Source: Desulfobacca sp.
Lineage (GTDB): Bacteria > Desulfobacterota > Desulfobaccia > Desulfobaccales > Desulfobaccaceae
DNA: 32,780 nt
NCBI GenBank assembly: GCA_020725545.1
Contig: DYEV01000018.1
Span: forward strand, 1 to 32,780
Direction of reading: 5' to 3'
Shown: positions 1-7,796 of the stretch, piece by piece
Position numbering within the stretch: position 1 is the stretch's first letter
Layout: the number at the start of each line of letters is the position of its first letter
The notes under the pieces: model-generated
The model's database searches: none
The model's input: the letters and a program-made list of their open reading frames with translations, nothing else
Told to the model about the DNA's origin: nothing
Program-made: the position numbers and the translations under genes

Positions 1-2
1 AC

Positions 3-2024
3 ATGGCCGAGGAGAAAAAGGAGAAGAAACTGGATCCAAAAGCGTGTTCGGTGGATCCGGTAACCGTAGAAATGATCGAAAAGGCCCAGGCTGAGGGTAT
101 TGAAACCATTTGGGACCGGGCCGAGAAGATGAAACCCTGTCCCATTGGGGCGGAGGGTTCCTGTTGCCGCATCTGTTCCCAGGGGCCCTGTCGGATTCCC
201 AAGCCCAAGAAGGCCGGCGAAGAAGCCAAAGCTCGCATGGGTCTGTGCGGCGCCACGGCCGAGACCATTGCCGCCCGGAACTTTGCCCGCATGGTGGCCG
301 CGGGTTCCGCCTCCCACAATGACCACTCCCGGGGCGTGGCCCTGCTTTTCAAGGAAGTGGCCCATGGCCGGGCGCAAGGCTATCAGATCAAGGACGTGGC
401 CAAATTAAAGAAGATCGCCAAGGACTGGGATGTGGCCATCACCGAGGGTGAAGGGGACGAGAAGAAACCCCGGAGCGTGGAGGCCATTGCCCAGGAGATG
501 GCCGAGAAGGTCCTGAAGGTCTTCGGACAGCAGGAAGGCGAGATTCCCTATATCAACCGGGCTCCCAAGAAGCGCCAGGAGATCTGGCGGGCCGAGGGCG
601 TGGTGCCCCGGGGCTGCGACATTGAGATCGTGGAGCTCATGCACCGCACCCACATGGGCGTGGACCAGGAATACCACAACATTATTAAGCAATGCACCCG
701 CACGGCCCTGTCCGATGGCTGGGGCGGCTCCATGATTTCCACGGACCTGCAGGACGTTCTCTTCGGTTGTCCGGTGCCGGTGGCCGGTGAGATCAACTTG
801 GGCGTGCTCAAGGAAGACCACGTCAATATCGTCATCCACGGCCATGAGCCCCTGCTGCCGGAGATGATCTATGTGGCCTCCCAGGAACCGGAGCTGGTCC
901 AGTATGCCCAGAGCAAAGGCGCCAAGGGCATCCAGATGGCGGGGATGTGCTGTTCGGCCAATGAGATCCTCATGCGCCACGGCATTCCGGTGGCCGGCAA
1001 CTACCTGCAGCAGGAGTTGGCCATCATCACCGGTGCGGTGGACGCCATGGTGGTGGACGTGCAGTGCGAGATGCAGTCTCTGGCCAACGTGGCCAAGTGC
1101 TACCACACCAAGCTGATCACCACGGACAAGCGGGCCCGCATCGAAGGCGAGACCATGCATATCCCCTTTGATGACCACCATGCCCTGGACATCGCCCGGC
1201 AGGTGGTGCGGGAAGCCATTGACAACTTCCCGAACCGCAAGGCGCCGGTGCTCATCCCCTCGGGTCATACGCCGACGGTGGTGGGTTTCAGCTATGAGAC
1301 CATCCAGTATTTGTTGGGCGGTTCCATCCGGGGTTCGTATTACACCCTGAACGACAACGTCATCGGCGGTCGGATCCGGGGCGTGGCCGGGGTGGTGGGC
1401 TGCAACAACTGCCGGTCGGTGCACGACAATGCTCATCTGACCCTGATCAAGGAGCTGTTGAAGAACGACGTCATCGTTCTGACCACCGGCTGCTCGGCCA
1501 TGGCCTGCGGCAAGTATGGACTGTTGACGCCGGAAGCGGCCACCCAGTATTGCGGTCCCGGCCTGGCGGAGGTCTGCGAGACGGTGGGCATCCCGCCGGT
1601 GTTGCACATGGGTGCCTGCGTGGACAACTCCCGGATTCTGATGGCGGCCACGGCCTGTGTCAAGGCGGGCGGTTTGGGCAATGACATTTCCGACCTGCCG
1701 GTCGCGGGGGCGGCGCCCGAGTGGATGAGTGAGAAGGCCATTGCCATCGGCCATTACTTTGTCACCTCCGGGGTCTACACATTGTTCGGCGTCACCTTCC
1801 CCACCACCGGTGCGGATCTCCTCACCGACTACCTCTTCCAGGGCATCGAAGAGGTCTACGGCGGCAAATGGGATTTCGTGGAAGATCCCATGGAAATGGC
1901 CAAGAAGATGATCGCCCACATTGACAAGAAGCGGGCCGCCCTGGGCATCGATAAGGCCCGGGAACGGGTGCTCTTCGATATGGAAATGCGACGCCAGATG
2001 GATGCCGCGGCCGCGGCGGAGTAA
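3..2024 (+). CDS. cooS: Anaerobic Ni-Fe carbon-monoxide dehydrogenase, catalytic subunit
   Basis: Catalyses reversible oxidation of CO to CO2 as a cytoplasmic homodimer, passing electrons to ferredoxin-type partners. The 673 residues match the usual CooS length. The N-terminal cysteine group that binds the B and D Fe-S clusters is visible (C46, C54, C55, C58, C63, in CPIGAEGSCCRIC). Further on are the C-cluster regions: a His in HGHEP, the Cys pair in GMCCSANE, GCNNC, TTGCSAMACGKYG and HMGACVDNSR. The ATG lies at the window edge, so the ribosome-binding site and any upstream partner cannot be seen. A strong terminator follows directly, so this is the last or only gene of its transcript. No cooF, cooC or acetyl-CoA synthase genes are in view, so a role in CO oxidation, CO2 reduction or the Wood-Ljungdahl pathway cannot be decided here. 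Family assignment is very secure. Confidence 0.97.
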   Translation: MAEEKKEKKLDPKACSVDPVTVEMIEKAQAEGIETIWDRAEKMKPCPIGAEGSCCRICSQGPCRIPKPKKAGEEAKARMGLCGATAETIAARNFARMVAAGSASHNDHSRGVALLFKEVAHGRAQGYQIKDVAKLKKIAKDWDVAITEGEGDEKKPRSVEAIAQEMAEKVLKVFGQQEGEIPYINRAPKKRQEIWRAEGVVPRGCDIEIVELMHRTHMGVDQEYHNIIKQCTRTALSDGWGGSMISTDLQDVLFGCPVPVAGEINLGVLKEDHVNIVIHGHEPLLPEMIYVASQEPELVQYAQSKGAKGIQMAGMCCSANEILMRHGIPVAGNYLQQELAIITGAVDAMVVDVQCEMQSLANVAKCYHTKLITTDKRARIEGETMHIPFDDHHALDIARQVVREAIDNFPNRKAPVLIPSGHTPTVVGFSYETIQYLLGGSIRGSYYTLNDNVIGGRIRGVAGVVGCNNCRSVHDNAHLTLIKELLKNDVIVLTTGCSAMACGKYGLLTPEAATQYCGPGLAEVCETVGIPPVLHMGACVDNSRILMAATACVKAGGLGNDISDLPVAGAAPEWMSEKAIAIGHYFVTSGVYTLFGVTFPTTGADLLTDYLFQGIEEVYGGKWDFVEDPMEMAKKMIAHIDKKRAALGIDKARERVLFDMEMRRQMDAAAAAE

Positions 2025-2054
2025 GCTTCTCAGCACTATCCGAAAATCTCAACA

Positions 2055-2084
2055 GGGCGGGTTTCCCCCGCCCTTTTTTTTTTT
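2055..2084 (+). terminator. Rho-independent terminator after cooS
   Basis: A perfect 7-bp GC stem (GGGCGGG at 2055-2061 with CCCGCCC at 2067-2073, loop TTTCC) is followed directly by eleven T residues (2074-2084). It is a textbook intrinsic terminator 31 bases after the cooS stop. Confidence 0.93.
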
Positions 2085-2530
2085 CTCCTGAGGCTCCGAT
2101 GTTCCCTTCCCCCGGATGTGGTTAAGATACACCGCGCGGCGCCGTTTCCTGGGCCAGGGCGCGTTCGTGTTTGTGAACGTCGCTGAGCAATCGGGCAATC
2201 ATTGCATTTTGGTTGGGGGGGCTGCCCACGATTCTCTTGCCCGAGGGTGGCGCCAGGCATTGCCTGGCATTACAGCAATAGCAAAATGATCAATATGTTA
2301 AAAAAATTACTTGCAGAAGGGAGATTTATTCTTTAAATACTTAACAAGCCATGACAAGGCGTCCAAGCTTATTCGCCGATCCCCCAACTGTCGGAATGTC
2401 AATTTCTCGGACAGATCGTTCAATATTTTGAACATAAAACGGCCGAGTTCGGAGCACCGTTGCGGCGCAGATAAAAATATTAATTATAATTTTAAAGAGA
2501 TAGAGAGAAGTAAGCGACCTCTCACATTTC
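2085..2530. other. Long AT-richer intergenic region upstream of the PilZ gene
   Basis: No convincing gene was found over about 450 bases. Base composition changes from the GC-rich surroundings to AT-rich between about 2270 and 2560. It contains a small hairpin (GCCAGGC-ATT-GCCTGGC, 2252-2268) and a palindrome at 2418-2433 listed separately. An open frame running 2311-2646 has no ribosome-binding site, has untypical composition and spans the promoter, so it is not called. Confidence 0.5.
2418..2433. promoter_or_regulatory. Palindrome, candidate enhancer site for a sigma-54 activator
   Basis: GTTCAA-TATT-TTGAAC is a perfect inverted repeat with 6-bp arms. Its centre lies about 130 bp upstream of the predicted transcription start of the sigma-54 promoter at 2531-2545, a usual distance for enhancer-binding proteins. 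The function is inferred from position only. Confidence 0.35.
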
Positions 2531-2545
2531 GGCACGGCACTTGCA
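2531..2545 (+). promoter_or_regulatory. Sigma-54 (RpoN) type promoter
   Basis: GGCACGGCACTTGCA carries the invariant GG (2531-2532) and GC (2543-2544) exactly 10 bases apart. It closely matches the -24/-12 consensus TGGCAC-N5-TTGCA. Predicted start is near 2556, giving a leader of about 120 bases to the PilZ start at 2677. Transcription would need an AAA+ enhancer-binding protein that is not encoded in this window. Confidence 0.65.
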
Positions 2546-2676
2546 TAATTCTAATGACAGTACATCAGGAGTTGGACGAAATCTCCGGCGATCAATTTTA
2601 TGATCCGCAGCGTGATAGCATGATTGATTTTGCCAGCTTTTTATAATAATCAAGACCTTCATGCAGCTGATAACTT

Positions 2677-3030
2677 ATGGTCACTTGGTTCGAAAAACGC
2701 CGCCACCACCGTCTGACCGCTGCCCTGCAGTTATATTATGAAAGGGCCGGGTCAGAGACCAATTCTCCGCAGTTACAACGGGGTTTTACCGAAAACATTA
2801 GCATGGGAGGATTGTATTTTATCTGCCGGGAACCTCAGGTAAAGCAGTTGGATGTGGATGACGTTCTTACCATCAACATAAAAATTCCCCGCCATAACTA
2901 TGACTTATCTTGGACGAACACCCTGCAGGCCCGAGGCCAGGTGGTGCGCATCGAACCGGTGCCGAACCGTCCTGACACCTATGGCATTGCCCTGAAATTC
3001 CTCGAAGATCTCCGCTTCGTCAATTCTTAA
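2677..3030 (+). CDS. PilZ domain protein (c-di-GMP receptor)
   Basis: A single-domain PilZ protein of 117 residues, expected to bind cyclic di-GMP in the cytoplasm and pass the signal on by protein contact. The N-terminal arginine motif RRHHR (R8-R12, the RxxxR c-di-GMP clamp) and the NxSxxGG motif (ENISMGG, N40, S42, G44, G45) are both intact. The rest is the expected beta-barrel, with alternating hydrophobic residues up to GIALKF. No transmembrane segment or output domain is present. The ribosome-binding site is weak (GCAGCTGATAACTT before ATG). The gene follows a sigma-54-type promoter and stands alone, so the process it controls (motility, exopolysaccharide or other) cannot be read from context. 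c-di-GMP binding is well supported by the motifs. Confidence 0.88.
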   Translation: MVTWFEKRRHHRLTAALQLYYERAGSETNSPQLQRGFTENISMGGLYFICREPQVKQLDVDDVLTINIKIPRHNYDLSWTNTLQARGQVVRIEPVPNRPDTYGIALKFLEDLRFVNS

Positions 3031-3204
3031 GCTCCTTCTTGCTCTCAGCCGGTGCCCAGGCCTGCGGCGCCATGTCTCTGCTGCCGTCGGGGAGAGATCT
3101 GCCGTGGCGAATCTTTTTTTTCATGGCCGTCCAGGTTATGATGACAGAAAAAATAGTGCGGCCTCCATCAATGTTCAAATTATTAAACATAATATTTTAT
3201 CTCA

Positions 3205-4266
3205 ATGGCGGCGATGCGTTCCGATTCTAAACAAGCGGCGGTGGCCTTGAGCGGTGGCCTGGACAGTGCCGTGGCGGCCGTTCTCTTGCTGGAACAGGGT
3301 TGGCGGGTTTCAGGGGTGCATCTGCGGCTGACCGATCAAGCGGCGGCCGTTGACCTGACAGCTTTAGGTCGTTTTTTAGGGATCGAGGTACGTCAGGTTG
3401 ATCTGCGGCAGGAGTTCCGGCGTCTGGTCATCGATTATTTCCGCCACGCCTACAGTAACGGCAAAACTCCAAACCCCTGCGTGCGCTGCAATGAACAGAT
3501 CAAGTTCGGGCACCTGTTGGCGATCGTGCAGTCCTGGGGCTACCCATTTTTGGCCACCGGGCATTATGCCCGGCTTGCTCCCGCCGAGGATGGCGGTTGG
3601 GGGCTGTATCGGGGCGTTGATCGAAGCAAGGAGCAATCCTACTTTCTGCACCGTTTACCTCGCCACACGTTGGCAAACCTCCTGTTTCCCTTGGGAGAAT
3701 GGACCAAAGACCAGGTCCGGGCCAAGGCCGCGGCTTTGGGGCTCCTGCCCTATATCCTTCCCCGGGAAAGTCAGGAGTTGTGTTTTGTGTCAGGGAAATA
3801 TGGAGATTATCTGGCGTCACGGTTGCCGGCCGGGCAGAATCAACCTGGACCCATTGTCAATCGGCAGGGGGTCATTTTGGGCAGGCATCGCGGTTTGCCA
3901 TACTATACCGTGGGCCAGCGCCAGGGTTTGGGGATTGCGGCCGCAGCGCCTTATTATGTCCTGGAATTAATCCCGGAGGCCAATCAGCTTGTGGTAGGCG
4001 CCAAAGAAGACCTGCTGGCTGAGGTGGTCGAGGTGGAGGAGGTCAATTGGCTGACAGCAACGGAGCCCACGGCTTTAAGGGCTGAGGTACGCCTGCGCTA
4101 CCGCCATCCCGGCGTGGGTTGCCTGATCCAGCCCCGTCCTGACGGCCGCGCCTGGATAACCCTGGAGCACCCGCAAGCTGCCGTCACTCCGGGCCAGGCC
4201 GCGGTCTTTTACCAGGGTGCAAGGGTCCTGGGCGGCGGCTGGATTAGACGGGGAGGCAAAGGATGA
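3205..4266 (+). CDS. mnmA: tRNA-specific 2-thiouridylase MnmA
   Basis: Thiolates U34 of Lys, Glu and Gln tRNAs using ATP and a persulfide sulfur. Visible motifs are the PP-loop ALSGGLDSAVAA (near residues 14-25), NPCVRCN with the first catalytic cysteine C95, GHYARL, EQSYFL and SQELCFV with the second catalytic cysteine C193. The C-terminal beta-barrel follows (YYTVGQRQGLG). At 353 residues it is slightly short for the family. An extra cysteine, C92, makes a CxxC at the first active site. No clear Shine-Dalgarno precedes 3205, and the in-frame ATG at 3214 is an alternative start. The stop overlaps the mtaB start (ATGA at 4263-4266), so the two tRNA-modification genes are translationally coupled. 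Confidence 0.93.
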   Translation: MAAMRSDSKQAAVALSGGLDSAVAAVLLLEQGWRVSGVHLRLTDQAAAVDLTALGRFLGIEVRQVDLRQEFRRLVIDYFRHAYSNGKTPNPCVRCNEQIKFGHLLAIVQSWGYPFLATGHYARLAPAEDGGWGLYRGVDRSKEQSYFLHRLPRHTLANLLFPLGEWTKDQVRAKAAALGLLPYILPRESQELCFVSGKYGDYLASRLPAGQNQPGPIVNRQGVILGRHRGLPYYTVGQRQGLGIAAAAPYYVLELIPEANQLVVGAKEDLLAEVVEVEEVNWLTATEPTALRAEVRLRYRHPGVGCLIQPRPDGRAWITLEHPQAAVTPGQAAVFYQGARVLGGGWIRRGGKG

Positions 4267-5597
4267 GCGCCTCCCGGCCGCTGCGACCAGCGGGCCAGCG
4301 CCTAGCAGTGCTGACGTTCGGCTGTAAAGTCAATCAATACGAATCGGCCTTCCTGATTGAGCAGGCAGAAGCCGCGGGTTGGCAGGTGGCTGCTCCTGAG
4401 ACCGCGGATCTGGTGGTGATCAATAGCTGTACTGTTACCGGGCGGGCTGATCGACAGGTCCGGCAGGTCCTGCGCCAGGCCGTCCGGCGCCCACATCCCC
4501 CCCGGCTGGTGGTGACGGGCTGTTATGCCCAACGGTCTCCCGAAGAGCTCGCCGGTTTTCCTGGCGTTCAGGCGGTGCTTGGCAACGCTGCGAAGGCCTT
4601 TTGGCCGCAGATCGCCGCCCGGTTACAAAGGGACGAACAACCCTGGCAGCAGGTCTCGCCCATGGACCTTTGCCGCCAGTTTCAGCCCCTGCCCATCCGT
4701 CAGTTTGCCGGCCACACCCGGGTCTTTGTCAAGATCCAGGACGGCTGTGGTCATCAGTGCAGTTATTGTATCGTGCCGCTGGTGCGCGGCCCGGAACGGA
4801 GTCTGCCCCTTGATCAGGTTCTGGAACAGCTCCAGTTACTGGTCAAAGGGGGCTGCCAGGAGCTGGTCCTGACAGGCATCAACCTCTCCCGCTATGGCTG
4901 CGATTTGGCGGCGTCCGTTAATTTGGCAAGCCTCTGCCGTTCCCTCCAGGAAAATGCCTGGCCGGTGCGGATTCGACTCAGTTCTTTGGAACCACTGGAT
5001 CTTACCGCCGATCTCCTGGCGGCCCTGGAGGATTGGCAACAGTTCTGTCCCCATTTCCATATACCGTTGCAGAGCGGCGCTGACGAGGTCCTGCAGGCCA
5101 TGGGGCGCCCCTACCGGGCCGCCTGGTTTGTGGAGATGTTCCAGGAGATCTGCGCACGTTTCCCCAACGCCGCCATCGGTCTGGATGTTTTGGTGGGATT
5201 TCCCACGGAAACTGCCGCTGAGTATGCCCGAACCCGGCAGTTGCTGGCCAGCTTACCGCTGGCCTATCTACATATCTTTCCCTTTTCGCCCAGACCCGGG
5301 ACGCCAGCCGCTTCTCTAACCCCCCGGGTCGATCGTCGGCAGATTGACGTCTGGGCCCGGGATCTGCGGACGTTGGCGGCGGAAAAAAAAAGGGCCTTTT
5401 ATCAGCGCCAGGTAGGACAGGTCGTTGAGGTGCTGGTGGAGGGAGAGGTGGCCGGTCGGCCTGGCCTGGTTACCGGTCTGACGGCCAATTATCTCCGGGT
5501 CCACTGTCCGGGGCCGCCGACCTGGGCTAATCAGGTGGTGCGGGTCAGGCTGGCAGAACTGTCCGGATCGGTCCTGAGCGGGGTTCCGGTAACCTGA
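4263..5597 (+). CDS. mtaB: tRNA t6A37 methylthiotransferase MtaB
   Basis: A radical SAM enzyme that adds a methylthio group to t6A37 of ANN-decoding tRNAs, giving ms2t6A. The order is an N-terminal UPF0004 domain with C21 (TFGCKVNQYE, diagnostic for MtaB against MiaB/RimO), C56 (NSCTV) and C87 (TGCYAQ) for the auxiliary 4Fe-4S cluster. The radical SAM motif CGHQCSYC follows (C162, C166, C169), then a C-terminal TRAM domain from about residue 375. Length 444 is typical. It overlaps mnmA by 4 bases, and both modify the anticodon loop. RNA-modifying specificity rather than protein-modifying (RimO) is judged from the CKVNQYE signature. Confidence 0.93.
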   Translation: MSASRPLRPAGQRLAVLTFGCKVNQYESAFLIEQAEAAGWQVAAPETADLVVINSCTVTGRADRQVRQVLRQAVRRPHPPRLVVTGCYAQRSPEELAGFPGVQAVLGNAAKAFWPQIAARLQRDEQPWQQVSPMDLCRQFQPLPIRQFAGHTRVFVKIQDGCGHQCSYCIVPLVRGPERSLPLDQVLEQLQLLVKGGCQELVLTGINLSRYGCDLAASVNLASLCRSLQENAWPVRIRLSSLEPLDLTADLLAALEDWQQFCPHFHIPLQSGADEVLQAMGRPYRAAWFVEMFQEICARFPNAAIGLDVLVGFPTETAAEYARTRQLLASLPLAYLHIFPFSPRPGTPAASLTPRVDRRQIDVWARDLRTLAAEKKRAFYQRQVGQVVEVLVEGEVAGRPGLVTGLTANYLRVHCPGPPTWANQVVRVRLAELSGSVLSGVPVT

Positions 5598-5697
5598 CCC
5601 CCCGCTGGTTTCAGACTTGCTTGGGGGACCTCTGCCCAGGCCCAGAATGCTTAGGCAGGGTTACCGGGAGGGCCGCGGAGGTCTGGAGAAAAGTTGA

Positions 5698-5720
5698 GGG
5701 CGGACCTTGGAGGCCCGCCC
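5698..5720 (-). terminator. Hairpin downstream of lpxC (possible terminator)
   Basis: GGGCGG (5698-5703) pairs with CCGCCC (5715-5720). Read on the minus strand, the stem is followed by a short T-rich stretch (CAACTTTTC), as expected for a weak intrinsic terminator of lpxC. It lies between the convergent mtaB and lpxC genes and may serve both. Confidence 0.4.
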
Positions 5721-5753
5721 TTGAGGAGCAAGGACGCAGAATAGGAAATCTGC

Positions 5754-6677
5754 TCAGGCCATGGCAGTGCGCAACCGCAGCGGTTGGGGCACGGGGAGGG
5801 TCGGCCGCCAGGCCGGTTGGGTTTCCGGAATCCATAGCCGCCAGGCATCCTGCTGCTGCAGGAGGGTCTCCATGAACTTCTGATGCAGGGCGTGAGAGCC
5901 CTTATGGACCTGGAGGTGGCCGACCAGGGGCCAACCCAAGAGGGCCAGATCGCCGATGAGATCCAGCATTTTATGGCGGACGAATTCATCGGGGAAGCGC
6001 AGGCCTTCGGGATTGAGGACGCCGGTAGTATCAAGTACGATGGCGTTTTCCAGGGAACCTCCCAGGGCCAGGCCGTTGGCCTGCAACCGCTGGACCTCGT
6101 GCAGGAAGCCAAAAGTCCGAGCCGGAGCGATCTCCCGGCAGAAGGCCTTGGCGCGTGGGACAAAGGTGAGTTTCTGACAGCCGATTTTGGGATGCGGAAA
6201 ATCAATGCTGTAGGTGAACTTTATGGCCGGGGCCGGTTCTACCCGGATGTATTTGTCGCCGTCAATAATTTCCAAGGGCCGTTGCAGGAGAAAAAAGGCC
6301 CGGGGCCACCGCAGGGTCTTGATGCCAGCTTTCTGCAGCAGGGCGGCGAAAGGCCCGGCACTGCCATCCAGGATCGGCACCTCGGGGCCCGCGACCTCGA
6401 TGCGGGCATTATCAATCTGCAAACCGGCCAAGGCGGCCAGCAGGTGTTCCACCGTAGAGACATAGGCCTGATCGTTCCCCAAGGTGGTGGCCAGACTACT
6501 GTCTACCACCCGGGAGGAGCGGGCCGGAATGACCGGACTGCCGGGGAGATCGGTACGCACGAAGAGAATACCGCTGTTGGCCGGGGCGGGTTTGATGATT
6601 ACATGAGCCGGTCGGCCGCCATGAATGCCAATCCCTTGGCAGGCAATGGGGCGTTTCAGAGTCTGTTGAAATTGCAT
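5754..6677 (-). CDS. lpxC: UDP-3-O-acyl-N-acetylglucosamine deacetylase
   Basis: A zinc enzyme for the committed step of lipid A synthesis, deacetylating UDP-3-O-acyl-GlcNAc in the cytoplasm. The 307 residues span both LpxC beta-alpha domains. The zinc ligands and catalytic residues are visible: E77-H78 in TVEHLLAAL, H235 and D239 in HKMLDLIGDLALLG, and the general acid H262 in HKGSHALH. The ATG at 6677 follows a good Shine-Dalgarno (GGAGGT). A promoter with an extended -10 element lies about 40 bases upstream. The gene stands alone between oppositely oriented neighbours. It implies an LPS-containing outer membrane. Confidence 0.96.
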   Translation of the reverse strand: MQFQQTLKRPIACQGIGIHGGRPAHVIIKPAPANSGILFVRTDLPGSPVIPARSSRVVDSSLATTLGNDQAYVSTVEHLLAALAGLQIDNARIEVAGPEVPILDGSAGPFAALLQKAGIKTLRWPRAFFLLQRPLEIIDGDKYIRVEPAPAIKFTYSIDFPHPKIGCQKLTFVPRAKAFCREIAPARTFGFLHEVQRLQANGLALGGSLENAIVLDTTGVLNPEGLRFPDEFVRHKMLDLIGDLALLGWPLVGHLQVHKGSHALHQKFMETLLQQQDAWRLWIPETQPAWRPTLPVPQPLRLRTAMA

Positions 6678-6711
6678 ACACTACCTCCGCTGCCTACTGA
6701 ACCATGCAATC

Positions 6712-6720
6712 ATTATACCA
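6712..6720 (-). promoter_or_regulatory. Extended -10 promoter for lpxC
   Basis: On the minus strand TGGTATAAT is an exact extended -10 element (TGnTATAAT). It lies about 35 bases upstream of the lpxC ATG. No good -35 hexamer accompanies it, as is usual for this promoter class. Confidence 0.6.
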
Positions 6721-6818
6721 GATAAACAAAGCCTCGGGCATTTTTATATTTCAAGTATATCAAATGGTTAGATAATCATTTGGGCGAACCGGCCCCAGGA
6801 CCGAGGGCTGTTTGTGGA

Positions 6819-6870
6819 AAAAATGACACAAAAATTCCAAACTTCGGCAAAAATGACACAATGTTCCAAA
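6819..6870. repeat. Pair of direct repeats, 30-bp period
   Basis: AAAAATGACACA followed by an A/T-rich spacer and TTCCAAA occurs twice: 6819-6841 and 6849-6870. The copies differ by one base in length and by a couple of spacer bases. The reverse complement begins TTGTGTCATTTTTGCC. Repeated AT-rich motifs of this kind occur at the ends of IS21-family elements, but no transposase gene is nearby. The repeat could equally be an operator for the ykgJ gene. Confidence 0.55.
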
Positions 6871-6919
6871 GACAGTCAGGTGCTTATCCCTGGCAGCGGC
6901 AGCAGGCCCAAGGTTATTG

Positions 6920-6949
6920 TTGGTCCATTGGGGCAATTCGTTGTATAGT
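6920..6949 (+). promoter_or_regulatory. Possible promoter for the ykgJ-type gene
   Basis: A -10-like TATAGT (6944-6949) lies 18 bases after a weak -35 TTGGTC (6920-6925), about 45 bases before the ATG at 6996. The score is modest. Confidence 0.35.
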
Positions 6950-6995
6950 AATAGCTGACGGTGTACCGACCGTCTATTTTATCAGGGAGATTGAG

Positions 6996-7796
6996 ATGAC
7001 TGGAAATGATTCCCAGGAATTGGCGCCCATTACCTTAACCCATGAAACCCGCTTTTCCTTTCGCTGCCATCCTGGCGTCCCGTGTTTTAATGACTGCTGT
7101 GCCCAGACGACCATTATTTTGAGCCCCTATGATGTCCTGCGCCTGAAGAAGCGCCTGCAGCTGTCGGCCGCGGCATTTTTGGAGCGCTACACGCAACGGC
7201 TGGAAGATGACTTTTCCGGCCTGCCTTTGGTGATTCTGGACTTTCAGGGTGAAGACAAGGTGTGTCCTTTTGCCTCCCCGGCTGGTTGTCAGGTCTATGA
7301 GGATCGGCCGGCCACCTGCCGCTTTTATCCGGTGGGGGTAGCCAGCGGTTGGACGGCTGAGGGTTTGGCAGAAACCTATGTCTATATTCAGGAAGATCTC
7401 TGTCTGGGCTTTGCTGAGACCGGTGATTGGACGGTGCAGACCTGGATTGCGGATCAGGGCTTGGAGCCGTATCTGGATCTGGACCGACAGTGGAAGACCA
7501 TCATGATGCAGATTGGCCTGCGGACCGGCAAGCCCGTCAGTGCTAGGTTTAAAGACCATTATTTCCAGGCCGCTTATGACCTGGACTGGTTCCGCCGATA
7601 TGTGTTTGACACCGATTTTCTGAAGGTGTTTGCGGTGGAGCCGGACCTCCAGGGCCGTATGCAGGCGGACGATGAGGAATTATTACGTTTTGCCTTTCGG
7701 TATCTGACCTACATGCTGCGTCTAGGCCAGACGCTGACGGTGCGGGCACCCCGGACCTGTCCTGGGGCCGCCTGTTCCCAGGGGGAAGCAACATGA
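6996..7796 (+). CDS. YkgJ-family cysteine-cluster protein
   Basis: A protein of 266 residues with the YkgJ-type zinc/iron-chelating cysteine cluster. Cysteines are at C24, C30, C34 and C35 (FRCHPGVPCFNDCC), then C90 (VCPF), C98 (GCQVYEDRPATC) and C108 (CRFYPVG). The biochemical role of this family is not established beyond metal binding. No membrane segment is evident. The ATG at 6996 is chosen because AGGGAGA precedes it and homology begins there; the frame remains open upstream to 6780 but crosses repeats and the promoter. The stop overlaps the next gene's ATG (ATGA at 7793), so the two are translationally coupled and start a plus-strand run to panE. Confidence 0.82.
   Translation: MTGNDSQELAPITLTHETRFSFRCHPGVPCFNDCCAQTTIILSPYDVLRLKKRLQLSAAAFLERYTQRLEDDFSGLPLVILDFQGEDKVCPFASPAGCQVYEDRPATCRFYPVGVASGWTAEGLAETYVYIQEDLCLGFAETGDWTVQTWIADQGLEPYLDLDRQWKTIMMQIGLRTGKPVSARFKDHYFQAAYDLDWFRRYVFDTDFLKVFAVEPDLQGRMQADDEELLRFAFRYLTYMLRLGQTLTVRAPRTCPGAACSQGEAT

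Noticed and set aside
405-2036. Minus-strand open frame of 543 codons opposite cooS
   Set aside because: Antisense shadow of the GC-rich cooS gene, with repetitive His/Gly/Arg-rich product and no ribosome-binding site.
2311-2646. Open frame of 111 codons before the PilZ gene
   Set aside because: No ribosome-binding site, odd composition, and it spans the sigma-54 promoter. The last part (from 2554) begins at the predicted transcription start itself.
3039-3230. Short frame between the PilZ gene and mnmA
   Set aside because: No ribosome-binding site or recognisable product; it runs into mnmA in another frame.
5621-5875. Plus-strand 84-codon frame between mtaB and lpxC
   Set aside because: Overlaps the end of lpxC and the shared hairpin, and the product is low complexity.
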